In this document: in pieces, positions 33,000 to 42,397 of the stretch | Layout of the letters: every line of letters begins with the position of its first letter | How positions within the stretch are numbered: the first letter of the stretch is position 1 | NCBI GenBank assembly: GCA_049291875.1 | Contig: JBATQE010000024.1 | Coordinates: forward strand, 1-64,000 | Source of the DNA: CTSOIL-112 sp049291875 | GTDB lineage: Bacteria; Pseudomonadota; Gammaproteobacteria; Burkholderiales; Burkholderiaceae | Direction of reading: 5' to 3' | DNA length: 64,000 bases | Notes under the pieces: model-generated | The model's database searches: none | What the model was told of the DNA's origin: nothing | What the model saw: the letters and a program-made list of their open reading frames with translations, nothing else | Made by a program: the position numbers and the translations under genes

Positions 33000-33028
33000 A
33001 AAAACTCACTTTAATTGATTGAGTTTTT
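33000..33028. terminator. Terminator after the tautomerase gene
   Basis: Arms AAAAACTCA and TGAGTTTTT with an 11-base AT-rich loop form a hairpin just beyond the tautomerase-family gene. It abuts the aroG leader promoter and insulates it from upstream minus-strand transcription. Confidence 0.6.
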
Positions 33029-33065
33029 TAATCGCTGTGGTAAATCCAGCAAATCGCGACGTCAA

Positions 33066-33416
33066 TTACACCACATCTTTGGCGTAGGTGTCGCGCACCA
33101 TATCGCGGATATCCACGGTGATGCTCGCTAAATCGGGCAGTTTTGCACGCAATGCCTGCGCCATGCTGTGCGTCAAGGCCTGCTTTTGCTCAGCCGTGCG
33201 ACCGCTCAACAAATAAATGATGATATGAATAAAACCGCTTTGCTGAAGCGGCTGCTCACCCAGAATAAAATCACTCACCTCATGCGCGCGGGTTTTCACA
33301 TCGGCAGCACCGAACAAACCTGCGTTCAACATCACCTGATGTGCGGTGTGCAGAAGTTCAGTTTTATCCATTTGTGCCAATACGTTGGGCGTGTATTCGA
33401 TACAGCAGTGTGGCAT
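33066..33416 (-). CDS. 5-carboxymethyl-2-hydroxymuconate isomerase-like tautomerase
   Basis: A 116-residue protein of the CHMI branch of the tautomerase superfamily. After Met removal the N-terminal Pro (MPHCCIEYTPNV) is the catalytic base. Further family parts are DFILGEQPLQQSGFIHIIIY and LLSGRTAEQKQAL. CHMI acts in homoprotocatechuate degradation, but no other genes of that pathway are near, so a different substrate is possible. Confidence 0.85.
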   Translation of the reverse strand: MPHCCIEYTPNVLAQMDKTELLHTAHQVMLNAGLFGAADVKTRAHEVSDFILGEQPLQQSGFIHIIIYLLSGRTAEQKQALTHSMAQALRAKLPDLASITVDIRDMVRDTYAKDVV

Positions 33417-33432
33417 ATTGAATTCCTTTCTA

Positions 33433-34032
33433 TCACGATTTTTTCAGATAATCTTGCAACCAAAACGCACCGAGTTGGGTTTTCACGTCCGAAACCCAGC
33501 CGTTTTTGATCCACATCATCAATTGACTCAATGGCACGCGCAGCAATTGCACAAATTCATTGTCATCCAGTTGCTGCTCACCTGCTTGAATCAGCCCTTC
33601 CGCCAAGTAAAAATGAATCACCTCGTCGCTGTACGCCAACGCATTATGAATATCGGTCACATGCGTGTAGCGTTCGGCACGATAGCCGGTTTCCTCCAGC
33701 AATTCACGCTTGGCCGTCTCCAACGGCGCTTCGCCCGCATCCTTTTTCCCTGCAGGAAATTCGATGAATACTTTGCGCATCGGATAACGGTACTGACGTT
33801 CCAGCAGTACATCGCCATTCTCAAATAACGGCATGATCATCACCGCGCCCGGATGTTTGAGGTACTCACGATACGAGCTTGCGCCATTGGGCAGTTGCAC
33901 GGTGGCGCGATGGAGTTTTAAGTAATCGCCCTCGTACACCAGACGATCATCCAGTGTCTGCTCGGCCAAGCCCTCCCCTTGTTCCAACTGGTCCAATTGC
34001 CGAAACTGGCTCGCATCATACGCGTGAGTCAT
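33433..34032 (-). CDS. nudF: Nudix hydrolase, ADP-ribose pyrophosphatase type
   Basis: A 199-residue Nudix enzyme with box GEAPLETAKRELLEETGYR and an upstream FIEFPAGKKDA, matching the ADP-ribose pyrophosphatase group (cleaves ADP-ribose to AMP and ribose-5-phosphate). GAGAGG precedes the ATG. It follows nuoN and the DUF2818 gene, a linkage typical of Burkholderiales and perhaps related to NAD turnover. Confidence 0.88.
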   Translation of the reverse strand: MTHAYDASQFRQLDQLEQGEGLAEQTLDDRLVYEGDYLKLHRATVQLPNGASSYREYLKHPGAVMIMPLFENGDVLLERQYRYPMRKVFIEFPAGKKDAGEAPLETAKRELLEETGYRAERYTHVTDIHNALAYSDEVIHFYLAEGLIQAGEQQLDDNEFVQLLRVPLSQLMMWIKNGWVSDVKTQLGAFWLQDYLKKS

Positions 34033-34104
34033 ACGCCACCTCTCTCATTTCATCTAATAAAAAACGCGTGGACAGCCACGCGTTCAATCTTTAACGAATC
34101 ACCA

Positions 34105-34401
34105 TTAAGCGCGACGCCACAAATAGCGCCACGTAAAAGCGGGAAATGCGGCCACTAAAAACAGCAAAAAAGTAACCGCATAAAACTGCCAGCCTTGCTT
34201 GTTAACCTGCCCTACCTGCGCTTCCAACAGTCGTCCGAGTAAAATCCAGATCGCATAGGCAATCACAAACTCCAATACGCGCATCCAAGCGGATTTAGAT
34301 GATTTCAACAGCGGTATCGCCAACACACTGCGATCACCCAACATAGGTAGAGTCGCCAGCACGAGGCCAGCGAGGATCACCCATATAGCCGACATATTCA
34401 T
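34105..34401 (-). CDS. DUF2818 membrane protein
   Basis: A protein of about 98 residues with three hydrophobic helices (AIWVILAGLVLATLPML, VLEFVIAYAIWILLGRLLEA, FYAVTFLLFLVAAFPAF) and the end TWRYLWRRA. DUF2818 genes sit after nuoN in betaproteobacteria. A role with complex I is suggested only by this constant position. The start follows the nuoN stop within a few bases. Confidence 0.82.
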   Translation of the reverse strand: MNMSAIWVILAGLVLATLPMLGDRSVLAIPLLKSSKSAWMRVLEFVIAYAIWILLGRLLEAQVGQVNKQGWQFYAVTFLLFLVAAFPAFTWRYLWRRA

Positions 34402-34404
34402 CAA

Positions 34405-35883
34405 TTAAACACCCAAACTTTTCAACACCGCATTAACCGCCATTTGAATCAGACCATTAGGCAACACACCCAGCAAAATCAAGGCCAAAGCGTTAACGGT
34501 CAAAACACCATGCTGAACGGCTGAGAATTGAATCGGTGTGGTATTTTCCGGCTTGTCGAAGTACATCAACTTGACCACGCGCAAGTAGTAGAACGCACCA
34601 ATGAGCGAAAACAGAACCGCCACCAAAGCCAGTTTAAACAGACCTGCGTTAACCAAACCTTGAATCACCACGAATTTTGCCATGAAACCAACCAACGGTG
34701 GAATACCGGCCAAGGAGAACATCACCAACAGCAACAAAAACGCCAGCCAAGGATTGCGCTGGTTCAAGCCCTTGAAGTCATCCAATTGATCCGCTTCAAA
34801 ACCCGAATGCGTCATCGCCAAAATCGCACCAAAGCTGGCCAGCGTGGTGATGGAATACACAATTACGTAGTAGAACGCATGGCCAACGCCCAATGCTGTG
34901 GTGTATGGATCAACACCCGCGCGCGCAGACAAAAAGCCCAACAGCACAAAACCCATGTGCGAAATACCCGAATACGCCAACATACGTTTATAACTTTTTT
35001 GGCGAATCGCGGCCAGATTACCGAGAATCAACGAGAGCACCGCCAAAACCGCAAACATTTGCTGCCAATCAATTGACAAGTGCGGCAAACCTTGGATAAA
35101 CAAACGTACGATCATCACAAACGCGGCGATCTTCGGCGCCGATGCAATCATCAGCGTCACCGGGGTAGGCGAACCTTGATAAACGTCCGGCACCCACATA
35201 TGGAATGGAACCACACCCAGTTTGAACGCCACGCCCGTTACCAAAAATACCAAGCCCATAATCAAAATCGGCATTTGTGTATCGGCATGACCACTCGCCA
35301 CTTTATTAGCGATTTCGGTCAAACTCAAGCTACCGCCCGTCGCACCGTACACCAGAGACATACCGAACAACAGTAAACCGGAAGCAATCGCGCCCAGGAT
35401 GAAATACTTCATTGCCGCCTCAATCGAACGCACATGGTCACGACGCAAGGCCACCAAGGCATACAGGGACAAAGCCTGCAATTCCAAACCCATATACAAA
35501 GCCAGCAAGTTATTGGATGAAATCATCACCAACTGACCGACCAAAGAAAACAAGCTCAAGCTGTAGAACTCGCCATTCAAAAAACCGCGCTCGACCGCAT
35601 AACGTTGACCGTACACAAACGTCACCGCGACACAAATGAGCGAGAACATTTTGGCCAGATTCGCCAACGGATCCGAGATGAACATGTCATTAAAGGCCAT
35701 CAAATTGACGCCGGAGTGCAGTAAGCGAGCCGTTAAAACGCCTGCGATGGCCAAACCGATCAGGCTGACAACATGAATGATCCGACGATACGCATCGTTG
35801 TGTGTCCCCAGTTCGAGTAATAATACCGCCGTTGCGAAAATCGCTAACACGACCTCAGGGTAAACAATGAAAAAATTTGGCAT
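34405..35883 (-). CDS. nuoN: NADH:quinone oxidoreductase subunit N
   Basis: A 492-residue membrane subunit, one of three antiporter-like proton channels of complex I. About 14 helices. Key Lys residues lie in FKLGVVPFHMWVPDVYQGSP and in the second half (RQKSYKRMLAYSGISHMGF). It is the last gene of the nuo operon. Length is normal. Confidence 0.96.
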   Translation of the reverse strand: MPNFFIVYPEVVLAIFATAVLLLELGTHNDAYRRIIHVVSLIGLAIAGVLTARLLHSGVNLMAFNDMFISDPLANLAKMFSLICVAVTFVYGQRYAVERGFLNGEFYSLSLFSLVGQLVMISSNNLLALYMGLELQALSLYALVALRRDHVRSIEAAMKYFILGAIASGLLLFGMSLVYGATGGSLSLTEIANKVASGHADTQMPILIMGLVFLVTGVAFKLGVVPFHMWVPDVYQGSPTPVTLMIASAPKIAAFVMIVRLFIQGLPHLSIDWQQMFAVLAVLSLILGNLAAIRQKSYKRMLAYSGISHMGFVLLGFLSARAGVDPYTTALGVGHAFYYVIVYSITTLASFGAILAMTHSGFEADQLDDFKGLNQRNPWLAFLLLLVMFSLAGIPPLVGFMAKFVVIQGLVNAGLFKLALVAVLFSLIGAFYYLRVVKLMYFDKPENTTPIQFSAVQHGVLTVNALALILLGVLPNGLIQMAVNAVLKSLGV

Positions 35884-35969
35884 AACGTTTTAACCTCGTT
35901 CTAACCGATTAGAATTCTTAAAATAGCAGCTACAAATAATGACTTAGGACTTCATGAGCGCTTGATCAA

Positions 35970-37475
35970 TTATGGCTTAATGGGCAATTTGCTTTGCGCC
36001 ACATGCTGAATCAGCTCATTCACCGAAGCATCTATCGTGTGCGTGAATGGGAATGGATACAGACCCATTGCCAATACGGCTACCGCCAATAAACCCAAGA
36101 TCAACAGTTCACGACCATTGGCATCGGTCAATTCCGCCACATGATGGTTCGCAACCGGACCAAATACCACACGTTTGTACATCCACAGTGAATACGCAGC
36201 GCCGACGATCAAGGTCGTTGCGGCAATCGCGGCAATCCAGAAGTTGAACTTAGTCGCACCGATGATCACCAAGAACTCACCGACAAAGCCACTGGTGGCT
36301 GGCAAACCGGCATTGGCCATGGTAAACAGCATGAAAAACGCAGCAAATTTAGGCATTGTGTTGACCACGCCACCATAGGCAGAGATTTCGCGGCTGTGTA
36401 CGCGGTCATACATGACACCAATACAGAAGAACATCGCGGCAGAGACGAAACCGTGCGAAATCATTTGCAAAATCGCACCTTGCATCGCGACGTTATTTCC
36501 TTGCCCCTGTTGGTTGAACATGAAAAAGCCCAAGGTTACGAAGCCCATGTGCGCGATGGACGAGTACGCCACCAGTTTTTTCATGTCTTTCTGTACCAAG
36601 GCCACCAAGCCAACGTAGACAACAGCAATCAGCGACAAAGTAATCATTAGCGGAGCCAATGCGTGAGAGGCATCCGGCGCGATTGGCAAAGAGAAACGCA
36701 AGAAACCGTACGCACCAAGCTTCAACATAATCGCCGCCAAGACCATCGAACCGCCTGTCGGCGCTTCCACGTGTGCGTCTGGTAACCATGTGTGCACCGG
36801 CCACATCGGCACTTTCACCGCAAACGCCATCAAAAACGCGAAGAACAATAATTTTTGCACCGACATCGCCAGCGGATAATCATGCCACGCGGCAATATCG
36901 AACGTGCCGGTTGCATAGCGCAGATACGCAATGGCGATCAACATCAGCAACGAACCCATCAAGGTGTATAGGAAGAACTTAAACGCCGCGTACACACGGT
37001 TTGGACCACCCCATACGCCCACGATGATGTACATCGGGATCAAGGTCGCTTCAAAGAAGATGTAGAATAAAAAGCCATCGGTCACACCAAACACACCGAC
37101 CATCAAACCGGACAAAATCAAAAATGCGGCATTGTACTGCGCCACTTTATTGGTAATCACTTCCCAACCGGCCAATACCACCAAAACGGTAATAAACGCG
37201 GTCAGCGGAATAAACCAAACAGACAGGCCGTCCACGCCCAAAGCATAGCTTGCGTTGATGCTGGGCAACCAAGCATGTTGCTCAACGAATTGCATCGCCG
37301 CCGTTGCCCCATTGAACCCGGCGATCAGCGGAATCGTGATCAAGAAACTGACGATCGCACCGAGTAAGGCAACCCATCGCGCCAGACCATCACGGTCGCT
37401 GCGCCCTAAAAGCAGTGTCACCACACCAAACAAGATGGGAACCCAAATCGCTAAACTTAACCAAGGCATATGCAT
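35970..37475 (-). CDS. nuoM: NADH:quinone oxidoreductase subunit M
   Basis: A 501-residue antiporter-like proton-pumping subunit. Characteristic parts are the channel Glu in YIFFEATLIPMYIIVGVWGG, AFAVKVPMWPVHTWLPDAHV with the channel Lys, and VQKDMKKLVAYSSIAHMGF. The start MHMPWLSLAIW is at 37475. It lies between nuoL and nuoN with gaps of about 90-120 bases that show no further gene. Confidence 0.96.
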   Translation of the reverse strand: MHMPWLSLAIWVPILFGVVTLLLGRSDRDGLARWVALLGAIVSFLITIPLIAGFNGATAAMQFVEQHAWLPSINASYALGVDGLSVWFIPLTAFITVLVVLAGWEVITNKVAQYNAAFLILSGLMVGVFGVTDGFLFYIFFEATLIPMYIIVGVWGGPNRVYAAFKFFLYTLMGSLLMLIAIAYLRYATGTFDIAAWHDYPLAMSVQKLLFFAFLMAFAVKVPMWPVHTWLPDAHVEAPTGGSMVLAAIMLKLGAYGFLRFSLPIAPDASHALAPLMITLSLIAVVYVGLVALVQKDMKKLVAYSSIAHMGFVTLGFFMFNQQGQGNNVAMQGAILQMISHGFVSAAMFFCIGVMYDRVHSREISAYGGVVNTMPKFAAFFMLFTMANAGLPATSGFVGEFLVIIGATKFNFWIAAIAATTLIVGAAYSLWMYKRVVFGPVANHHVAELTDANGRELLILGLLAVAVLAMGLYPFPFTHTIDASVNELIQHVAQSKLPIKP

Positions 37476-37598
37476 ATCGCTACCACTTTTTTAATATCGA
37501 GCCGACCCGCTGATCCAAACCACTGAACCGTAGAGTCGCCCCCAATCGTTAACTATTAATTACAAAACCCATGTCATTGACGATACCAAGCAATACCA

Positions 37599-39659
37599 TC
37601 AAAGCGTCACAATAATAAACAAGAAGAAAATCACCCCAATTACCATTGCAAACGCGTATTGGTAAATCAAGCCGGACTGGAACAAGCTCATCGCTTGCGC
37701 AAACACATTCACCACTTTTGCCGCGCCATTGACGATCAAACCATCAATCAGCTTGCTATCCGATACTTTCCACAAAAATTCACCGATTTTGCGTGCGCCA
37801 CCGGCGATCACGGTTTCATTGAATTTGTCAAAGTAGTATTTGTTTTCCAAAATATTGTTGATGATCGGCGTTTTTGCCTTGATCGCCGCAGGAATCGACG
37901 GCTTGACCATGTAGAAGAAATAAGCCAACGCCACACCCGCCAAAGCCAACCAGAACGGCGCAGTCATCAAAGCATGTGTGCCCATACCGACAGCACCACC
38001 ATGCGATTCAAAAATATGTTTTAACTCTTCCATAGCAGGATGGGCTTCGCCATTGACCGTGATAACGCCTTTAAAGAAGTCGCCAAACAGCATCGGCTCA
38101 ATCGTCAGGAAACCGATAATCACGGACGGAATCGCCAAGAGAATCAATGGCAAGGTCACAACCCACGGCGATTCGTGTGGTTTATCATTTGGTCCCAAGC
38201 CATGGTGGTGTTGATCGTGATCCGCGTGATCCGCGTGATCATCATGCTCATCGCCATGGATATCCGCGTGTGCTGCATGCACATGATGAGCATGGTGCGC
38301 AGACGCCTGCATCCAACGCTCTTTGCCATGGAACACAAGGAAATACATGCGGAACGAATAGAATGCCGTGATGAACACACCGGCCAATACCGCAAAATAG
38401 GCAAAACCCGAACCGAACAGATGCGATTCAGCCGCTGCTTCGATGATGGAATCTTTTGAGTAAAACCCTGAGAAAAACGGCGTACCGATCAAAGCCAATG
38501 AGCCGAGCAATGACGTAATCCAAGTAATCGGCATGTATTTGCGCAGCCCCCCCATATTGCGCATATCTTGATCGTGGTGCATACCAATGATGACCGAACC
38601 CGCGCCCAAGAATAACAAGGCTTTAAAGAACGCATGCGTCATCAAATGGAATACCGCAACTGAGTAAGCCGACACACCCAAAGCCACGGTCATATAACCC
38701 AACTGTGACAGTGTTGAATACGCCACCACACGTTTGATGTCGTTCTGTATAATGCCCAAAAAGCCCATGAACAACGCAGTAATCGCACCGATAATCAACA
38801 CAAATGACAAGGCGGTATTGGACAATTCAAACAGCGGCGACATGCGGCTGACCATAAAGATACCTGCGGTCACCATCGTTGCCGCGTGAATCAATGCAGA
38901 AATTGGCGTTGGGCCTTCCATGGAATCCGGCAGCCACACATGCAAAGGCACTTGCGCCGATTTACCCATCGCACCGATAAATAAACAGATACAAATGGTG
39001 GTAATCAGCATCCAATCAGTACCCGGAAACAGCATTTGCGCCAACTCTTCACGTTTGGCAAATACTGCGGCATAATCCAAAGAACCGGCAAACGCATAAA
39101 TCAAGCCGATACCTAAAACGAAGCCAAAGTCACCGACACGGTTGACCAAAAATGCCTTCATATTGGCAAAAATAGCAGTCGGGCGTGTGTACCAGAAACC
39201 AATCAAGAGGTAAGACACCAAACCCACAGCTTCCCAACCAAAGAACAATTGCAAGAAGTTGTTGCTCATCACGAGCATCAGCATAGAGAAGGTAAATAAG
39301 GAAATGTATGAGAAGAAGCGTTGATACCCCGGATCATCTTTCATATAGCCCATGGTGTAAATATGCACCATGAGAGAGACAAATGTCACCACGCACATCA
39401 TCATGGTGGTCAGATTATCAATCAGAAAGCCGACTTCCAATTTCAAATCGCCGATTTGCCCCCATGTGTACACCGAACCATTGAACACATTGCCTGCACG
39501 AACGTCGTTAAAGACAATGACCGAGCCGATGAACGCAATCAATACACCCAGAATCGTCACGATCGCAGATGGCAAACGCCCAAGCTGTTTGCCAAAAATA
39601 CCTGCCAAAATCGAGCCGACCAATGGCGCAAACGGAATGATGAGGTACAACGATTTCAT
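37599..39659 (-). CDS. nuoL: NADH:quinone oxidoreductase subunit L
   Basis: A 686-residue subunit with antiporter-like helices and the long C-terminal lateral helix. Motifs: FFGWEAVGLVSYLLIGFWYT, GKSAQVPLHVWLPDSMEGPT and NDIKRVVAYSTLSQLGYM. A loop late in the protein is extremely His/Asp-rich (SAHHAHHVHAAHADIHGDEH and on; bases about 38195-38312), longer than I would expect from the family. Its function is unknown. Confidence 0.96.
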   Translation of the reverse strand: MKSLYLIIPFAPLVGSILAGIFGKQLGRLPSAIVTILGVLIAFIGSVIVFNDVRAGNVFNGSVYTWGQIGDLKLEVGFLIDNLTTMMMCVVTFVSLMVHIYTMGYMKDDPGYQRFFSYISLFTFSMLMLVMSNNFLQLFFGWEAVGLVSYLLIGFWYTRPTAIFANMKAFLVNRVGDFGFVLGIGLIYAFAGSLDYAAVFAKREELAQMLFPGTDWMLITTICICLFIGAMGKSAQVPLHVWLPDSMEGPTPISALIHAATMVTAGIFMVSRMSPLFELSNTALSFVLIIGAITALFMGFLGIIQNDIKRVVAYSTLSQLGYMTVALGVSAYSVAVFHLMTHAFFKALLFLGAGSVIIGMHHDQDMRNMGGLRKYMPITWITSLLGSLALIGTPFFSGFYSKDSIIEAAAESHLFGSGFAYFAVLAGVFITAFYSFRMYFLVFHGKERWMQASAHHAHHVHAAHADIHGDEHDDHADHADHDQHHHGLGPNDKPHESPWVVTLPLILLAIPSVIIGFLTIEPMLFGDFFKGVITVNGEAHPAMEELKHIFESHGGAVGMGTHALMTAPFWLALAGVALAYFFYMVKPSIPAAIKAKTPIINNILENKYYFDKFNETVIAGGARKIGEFLWKVSDSKLIDGLIVNGAAKVVNVFAQAMSLFQSGLIYQYAFAMVIGVIFFLFIIVTL

Positions 39660-39764
39660 TGTTTTCTCGCTTATTGTCTAATCTATCTAATACTTGTTAC
39701 AACTCGAACGCGTCGTTTTCAGTCTGGCGCATCCGATCTCAACTGCTATTGGTTTAAATCCGCA

Positions 39765-40067
39765 TTAACCCTGCAAATTATCCAACTTATCCATATCAAC
39801 GGTATTCATCGTACGGAACAGCACCACCAAAATCGCCAAACCAATGGCCGCCTCAGCCGCCGCAACCGTCATGATGAAAAACACAAAAATTTGACCCGAG
39901 GCATCGCCCAACATGTGCGCAAAACTAATGAAGTTGGTATTCACGGCCAACAACATCAACTCGATCGACATCAGCAAAACAATCATGTTTTTACGATTCA
40001 GTACAATACCGACCACCCCGATCGCAAATAACGCCGCGCCTAAAATGACATAATAAGAAGTAGGCAT
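39765..40067 (-). CDS. nuoK: NADH:quinone oxidoreductase subunit K
   Basis: A 100-residue three-helix membrane subunit. The two conserved membrane Glu residues are seen in MSIELMLLAVN and TVAAAEAAIGLAIL. The second of two tandem ATGs (40067) has better spacing from AGGAG. It overlaps the nuoJ stop. Confidence 0.95.
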   Translation of the reverse strand: MPTSYYVILGAALFAIGVVGIVLNRKNMIVLLMSIELMLLAVNTNFISFAHMLGDASGQIFVFFIMTVAAAEAAIGLAILVVLFRTMNTVDMDKLDNLQG

Positions 40068-40723
40068 CATGACTCCTGTGTATTAACTGGCTTGACCGAC
40101 GGATCAACCAAAGTTTGTCGTGCATCAACATCCGCTGCTTCATTGACCATACGCAAACGATCTTGCGCGCGGGTTTGCGCTTGTTTGGATGGATTTTGCT
40201 CTTTGGCCTCTTTGCGGTTGCGCAAGGTAATCGCCACAGCCGCCACCAAGGCAACTAAAAGCACCAAAGCAGCCAACTCAAACGCCAAGGCATATTGCGT
40301 GTACAGCACTTCACCAATGCGACGGGTATTCGAGCCGTCTTTCACCAGCATTTCCGCGGCATTCGGTTTGGCCGGACGGTGCAAATAGTGAAAAATCACG
40401 GAGCCGATTTGTACGATCACCAATGTACCCAAGCCCAAGGCCAACGCCAAAGTTTTCTTAAAACCTTCACGCTTTTTGACCGTATTGAGGTTGAGCATCA
40501 TCACCACGAAGACAAACAATACCATCACCGCGCCAACATATACGAGCACGAGTAAAATGCCAAGAAATTCTGCCTGCAACATAATCCAAATGCCCGCGGC
40601 AGAGAAAAACGATGCGATCAGAAACAAGGCGGAGTGAACCGGGTTACGTGCCGTAACCACGGCGATTGCACAACTGAGCAATACCGCAGCAAACACGAAA
40701 TAAATGATATTTTGAATATCCAT
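40067..40723 (-). CDS. nuoJ: NADH:quinone oxidoreductase subunit J
   Basis: A 218-residue membrane subunit with five helices; typical parts are ARNPVHSALFLIASFFSAAG and EFLGILLVLVYVGAVMVLFV with the pi-bulge helix. The C-terminal tail (EAKEQNPSKQAQTRAQDRL) is long and polar. Confidence 0.95.
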   Translation of the reverse strand: MDIQNIIYFVFAAVLLSCAIAVVTARNPVHSALFLIASFFSAAGIWIMLQAEFLGILLVLVYVGAVMVLFVFVVMMLNLNTVKKREGFKKTLALALGLGTLVIVQIGSVIFHYLHRPAKPNAAEMLVKDGSNTRRIGEVLYTQYALAFELAALVLLVALVAAVAITLRNRKEAKEQNPSKQAQTRAQDRLRMVNEAADVDARQTLVDPSVKPVNTQES

Positions 40724-40775
40724 CTCAAACTCTTTTCACATTAATACAATTTAAGCGTACGTCACGCGACACGAT

Positions 40776-41264
40776 TTAACGATATTTTGCATCAGCCGCT
40801 TTGGCCGCCGCAATTTCCGCCTCATAGCGGTCACCGACCGCGAGTAACATTTCTTTGGTGTAGTACAAATCACCGCGCTTCTCGCCGTGGTATTCGAGGA
40901 TAGGCGTCTCCACAATCGCATCCACCGGGCAGGATTCTTCGCAAAAGCCGCAAAAAATACATTTGGTCAAATCAATATCATAGCGCGTGGTGCGACGCGA
41001 ACCATCTTCGCGCTCAGCCAATTCAATCGAAATCGCCATTGCCGGACATACCGCTTCGCACAATTTGCACGCGATACAGCGCTCTTCGCCGTTTTCATAG
41101 CGACGTTGTGCATGCAAACCGCGAAAACGCGGGGAAATCGGGGTTTTTTCTATGGGATAACGCAGAGTGATTTTTTCTTTGAAAAAATACTTCCCTGTGA
41201 CTGTCATACCAGTCAGCAATTCAGTCAAGAAAAAACTTTTAAAATAATGTTTCAATGATGCCAT
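40776..41264 (-). CDS. nuoI: NADH:quinone oxidoreductase subunit I
   Basis: A 162-residue subunit holding two 4Fe-4S clusters (N6a, N6b): CIACKLCEAVCP and CIFCGFCEESCPVDAI. It passes electrons from NuoG to NuoB. Length normal; order between nuoH and nuoJ as expected. Confidence 0.97.
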   Translation of the reverse strand: MASLKHYFKSFFLTELLTGMTVTGKYFFKEKITLRYPIEKTPISPRFRGLHAQRRYENGEERCIACKLCEAVCPAMAISIELAEREDGSRRTTRYDIDLTKCIFCGFCEESCPVDAIVETPILEYHGEKRGDLYYTKEMLLAVGDRYEAEIAAAKAADAKYR

Positions 41265-41329
41265 AGTTTTCTACCTACGCTTATCTGTGTGCGGTTTCCG
41301 TTAAGTACACTTAAGTGCACGGTACTCAT

Positions 41330-42397
41330 TTATTTCCAAATGGACAGTGGCGAATGCAACCAAATACCGATGACCAGCAACCAAAGCAAACACACGGGTA
41401 AAAACACCTTCCATCCCAAACGCATAATTTGATCATAGCGATAGCGAGGGAAGGTCGCGCGAATCCACAAGAAGAAGACAATGATTGAGCTCATTTTCAA
41501 GAGCATCCAAACAATCCCCGGGATAAACGACAAGAATGCAAACGGTGCGTCCCAACCACCCAAGAACAGGATCGAGGTCAAAGCAGCAATCACGAACATG
41601 TTGGTATACTCGGCCAAGAAGAACAAGGCAAAACCCATACCCGAATACTCGGTCATGTGACCGGCCACAATCTCAGACTCACCCTCAACCACGTCAAATG
41701 GGTGACGGTTGGTCTCGGCCACGCCGGAAATCAAATACACCACAAACATCGGCAACAGCGGCAACCAGTTCCACGAAAGGAAATTAATGCCCATGCTGTT
41801 GAACATGCCTTTTTGCTGGGTTTCAACGATGCTGGTTAAATTCAGGCTGTTCGACACCATTAATACCACCACAATGGCAAAACCCATCGCGATTTCATAC
41901 GACACCATCTGCGCGGAGGCACGCATCGCACCGAAGAAGGCGTATTTGGAGTTACTCGCCCAACCTGCCAAAATCACGCCGTACACACCGATGGAGGCCA
42001 CCGACATCACGTACAGCAAAGAGGCGTCAATATTAGAAATGACGAAATCTTTGGCCAATGGAATAACCGCCCACACGGCAAATGCGGGCACCAAAACCAT
42101 CAACGGACCGAGGTAATACAGCGGTTTGTCAGCGCGGCTGGGGGTAATAATTTCCTTGAGCATCAGTTTGACTACGTCGGCGATCGGCTGCAGCAAGCCA
42201 AACGGCCCCACCACACTCGGCCCCATACGAATCTGCATCGCACCGATGATTTTACGCTCGGCATAGGTCAAATACGCGACGGAGAGCAGCACCGCAACCA
42301 TCAAGGGTACGATGCGGATCAATGCCCACAAAACCGTCCACAGCGCATCGCCAAAGGTGGCGACACCCCAAGTCGTGAATTGATTAATCAGCTCCAT
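41330..42397 (-). CDS. nuoH: NADH:quinone oxidoreductase subunit H
   Basis: A 355-residue membrane subunit forming the quinone chamber. Typical parts: YAERKIIGAMQIRMGPSVVG near the N-terminus, EIAMGFAIVVVL, and the acidic loop ETNRHPFDVVEGESEIVAG. Its start overlaps the nuoG stop by one base (TAATG). Confidence 0.97.
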   Translation of the reverse strand: MELINQFTTWGVATFGDALWTVLWALIRIVPLMVAVLLSVAYLTYAERKIIGAMQIRMGPSVVGPFGLLQPIADVVKLMLKEIITPSRADKPLYYLGPLMVLVPAFAVWAVIPLAKDFVISNIDASLLYVMSVASIGVYGVILAGWASNSKYAFFGAMRASAQMVSYEIAMGFAIVVVLMVSNSLNLTSIVETQQKGMFNSMGINFLSWNWLPLLPMFVVYLISGVAETNRHPFDVVEGESEIVAGHMTEYSGMGFALFFLAEYTNMFVIAALTSILFLGGWDAPFAFLSFIPGIVWMLLKMSSIIVFFLWIRATFPRYRYDQIMRLGWKVFLPVCLLWLLVIGIWLHSPLSIWK

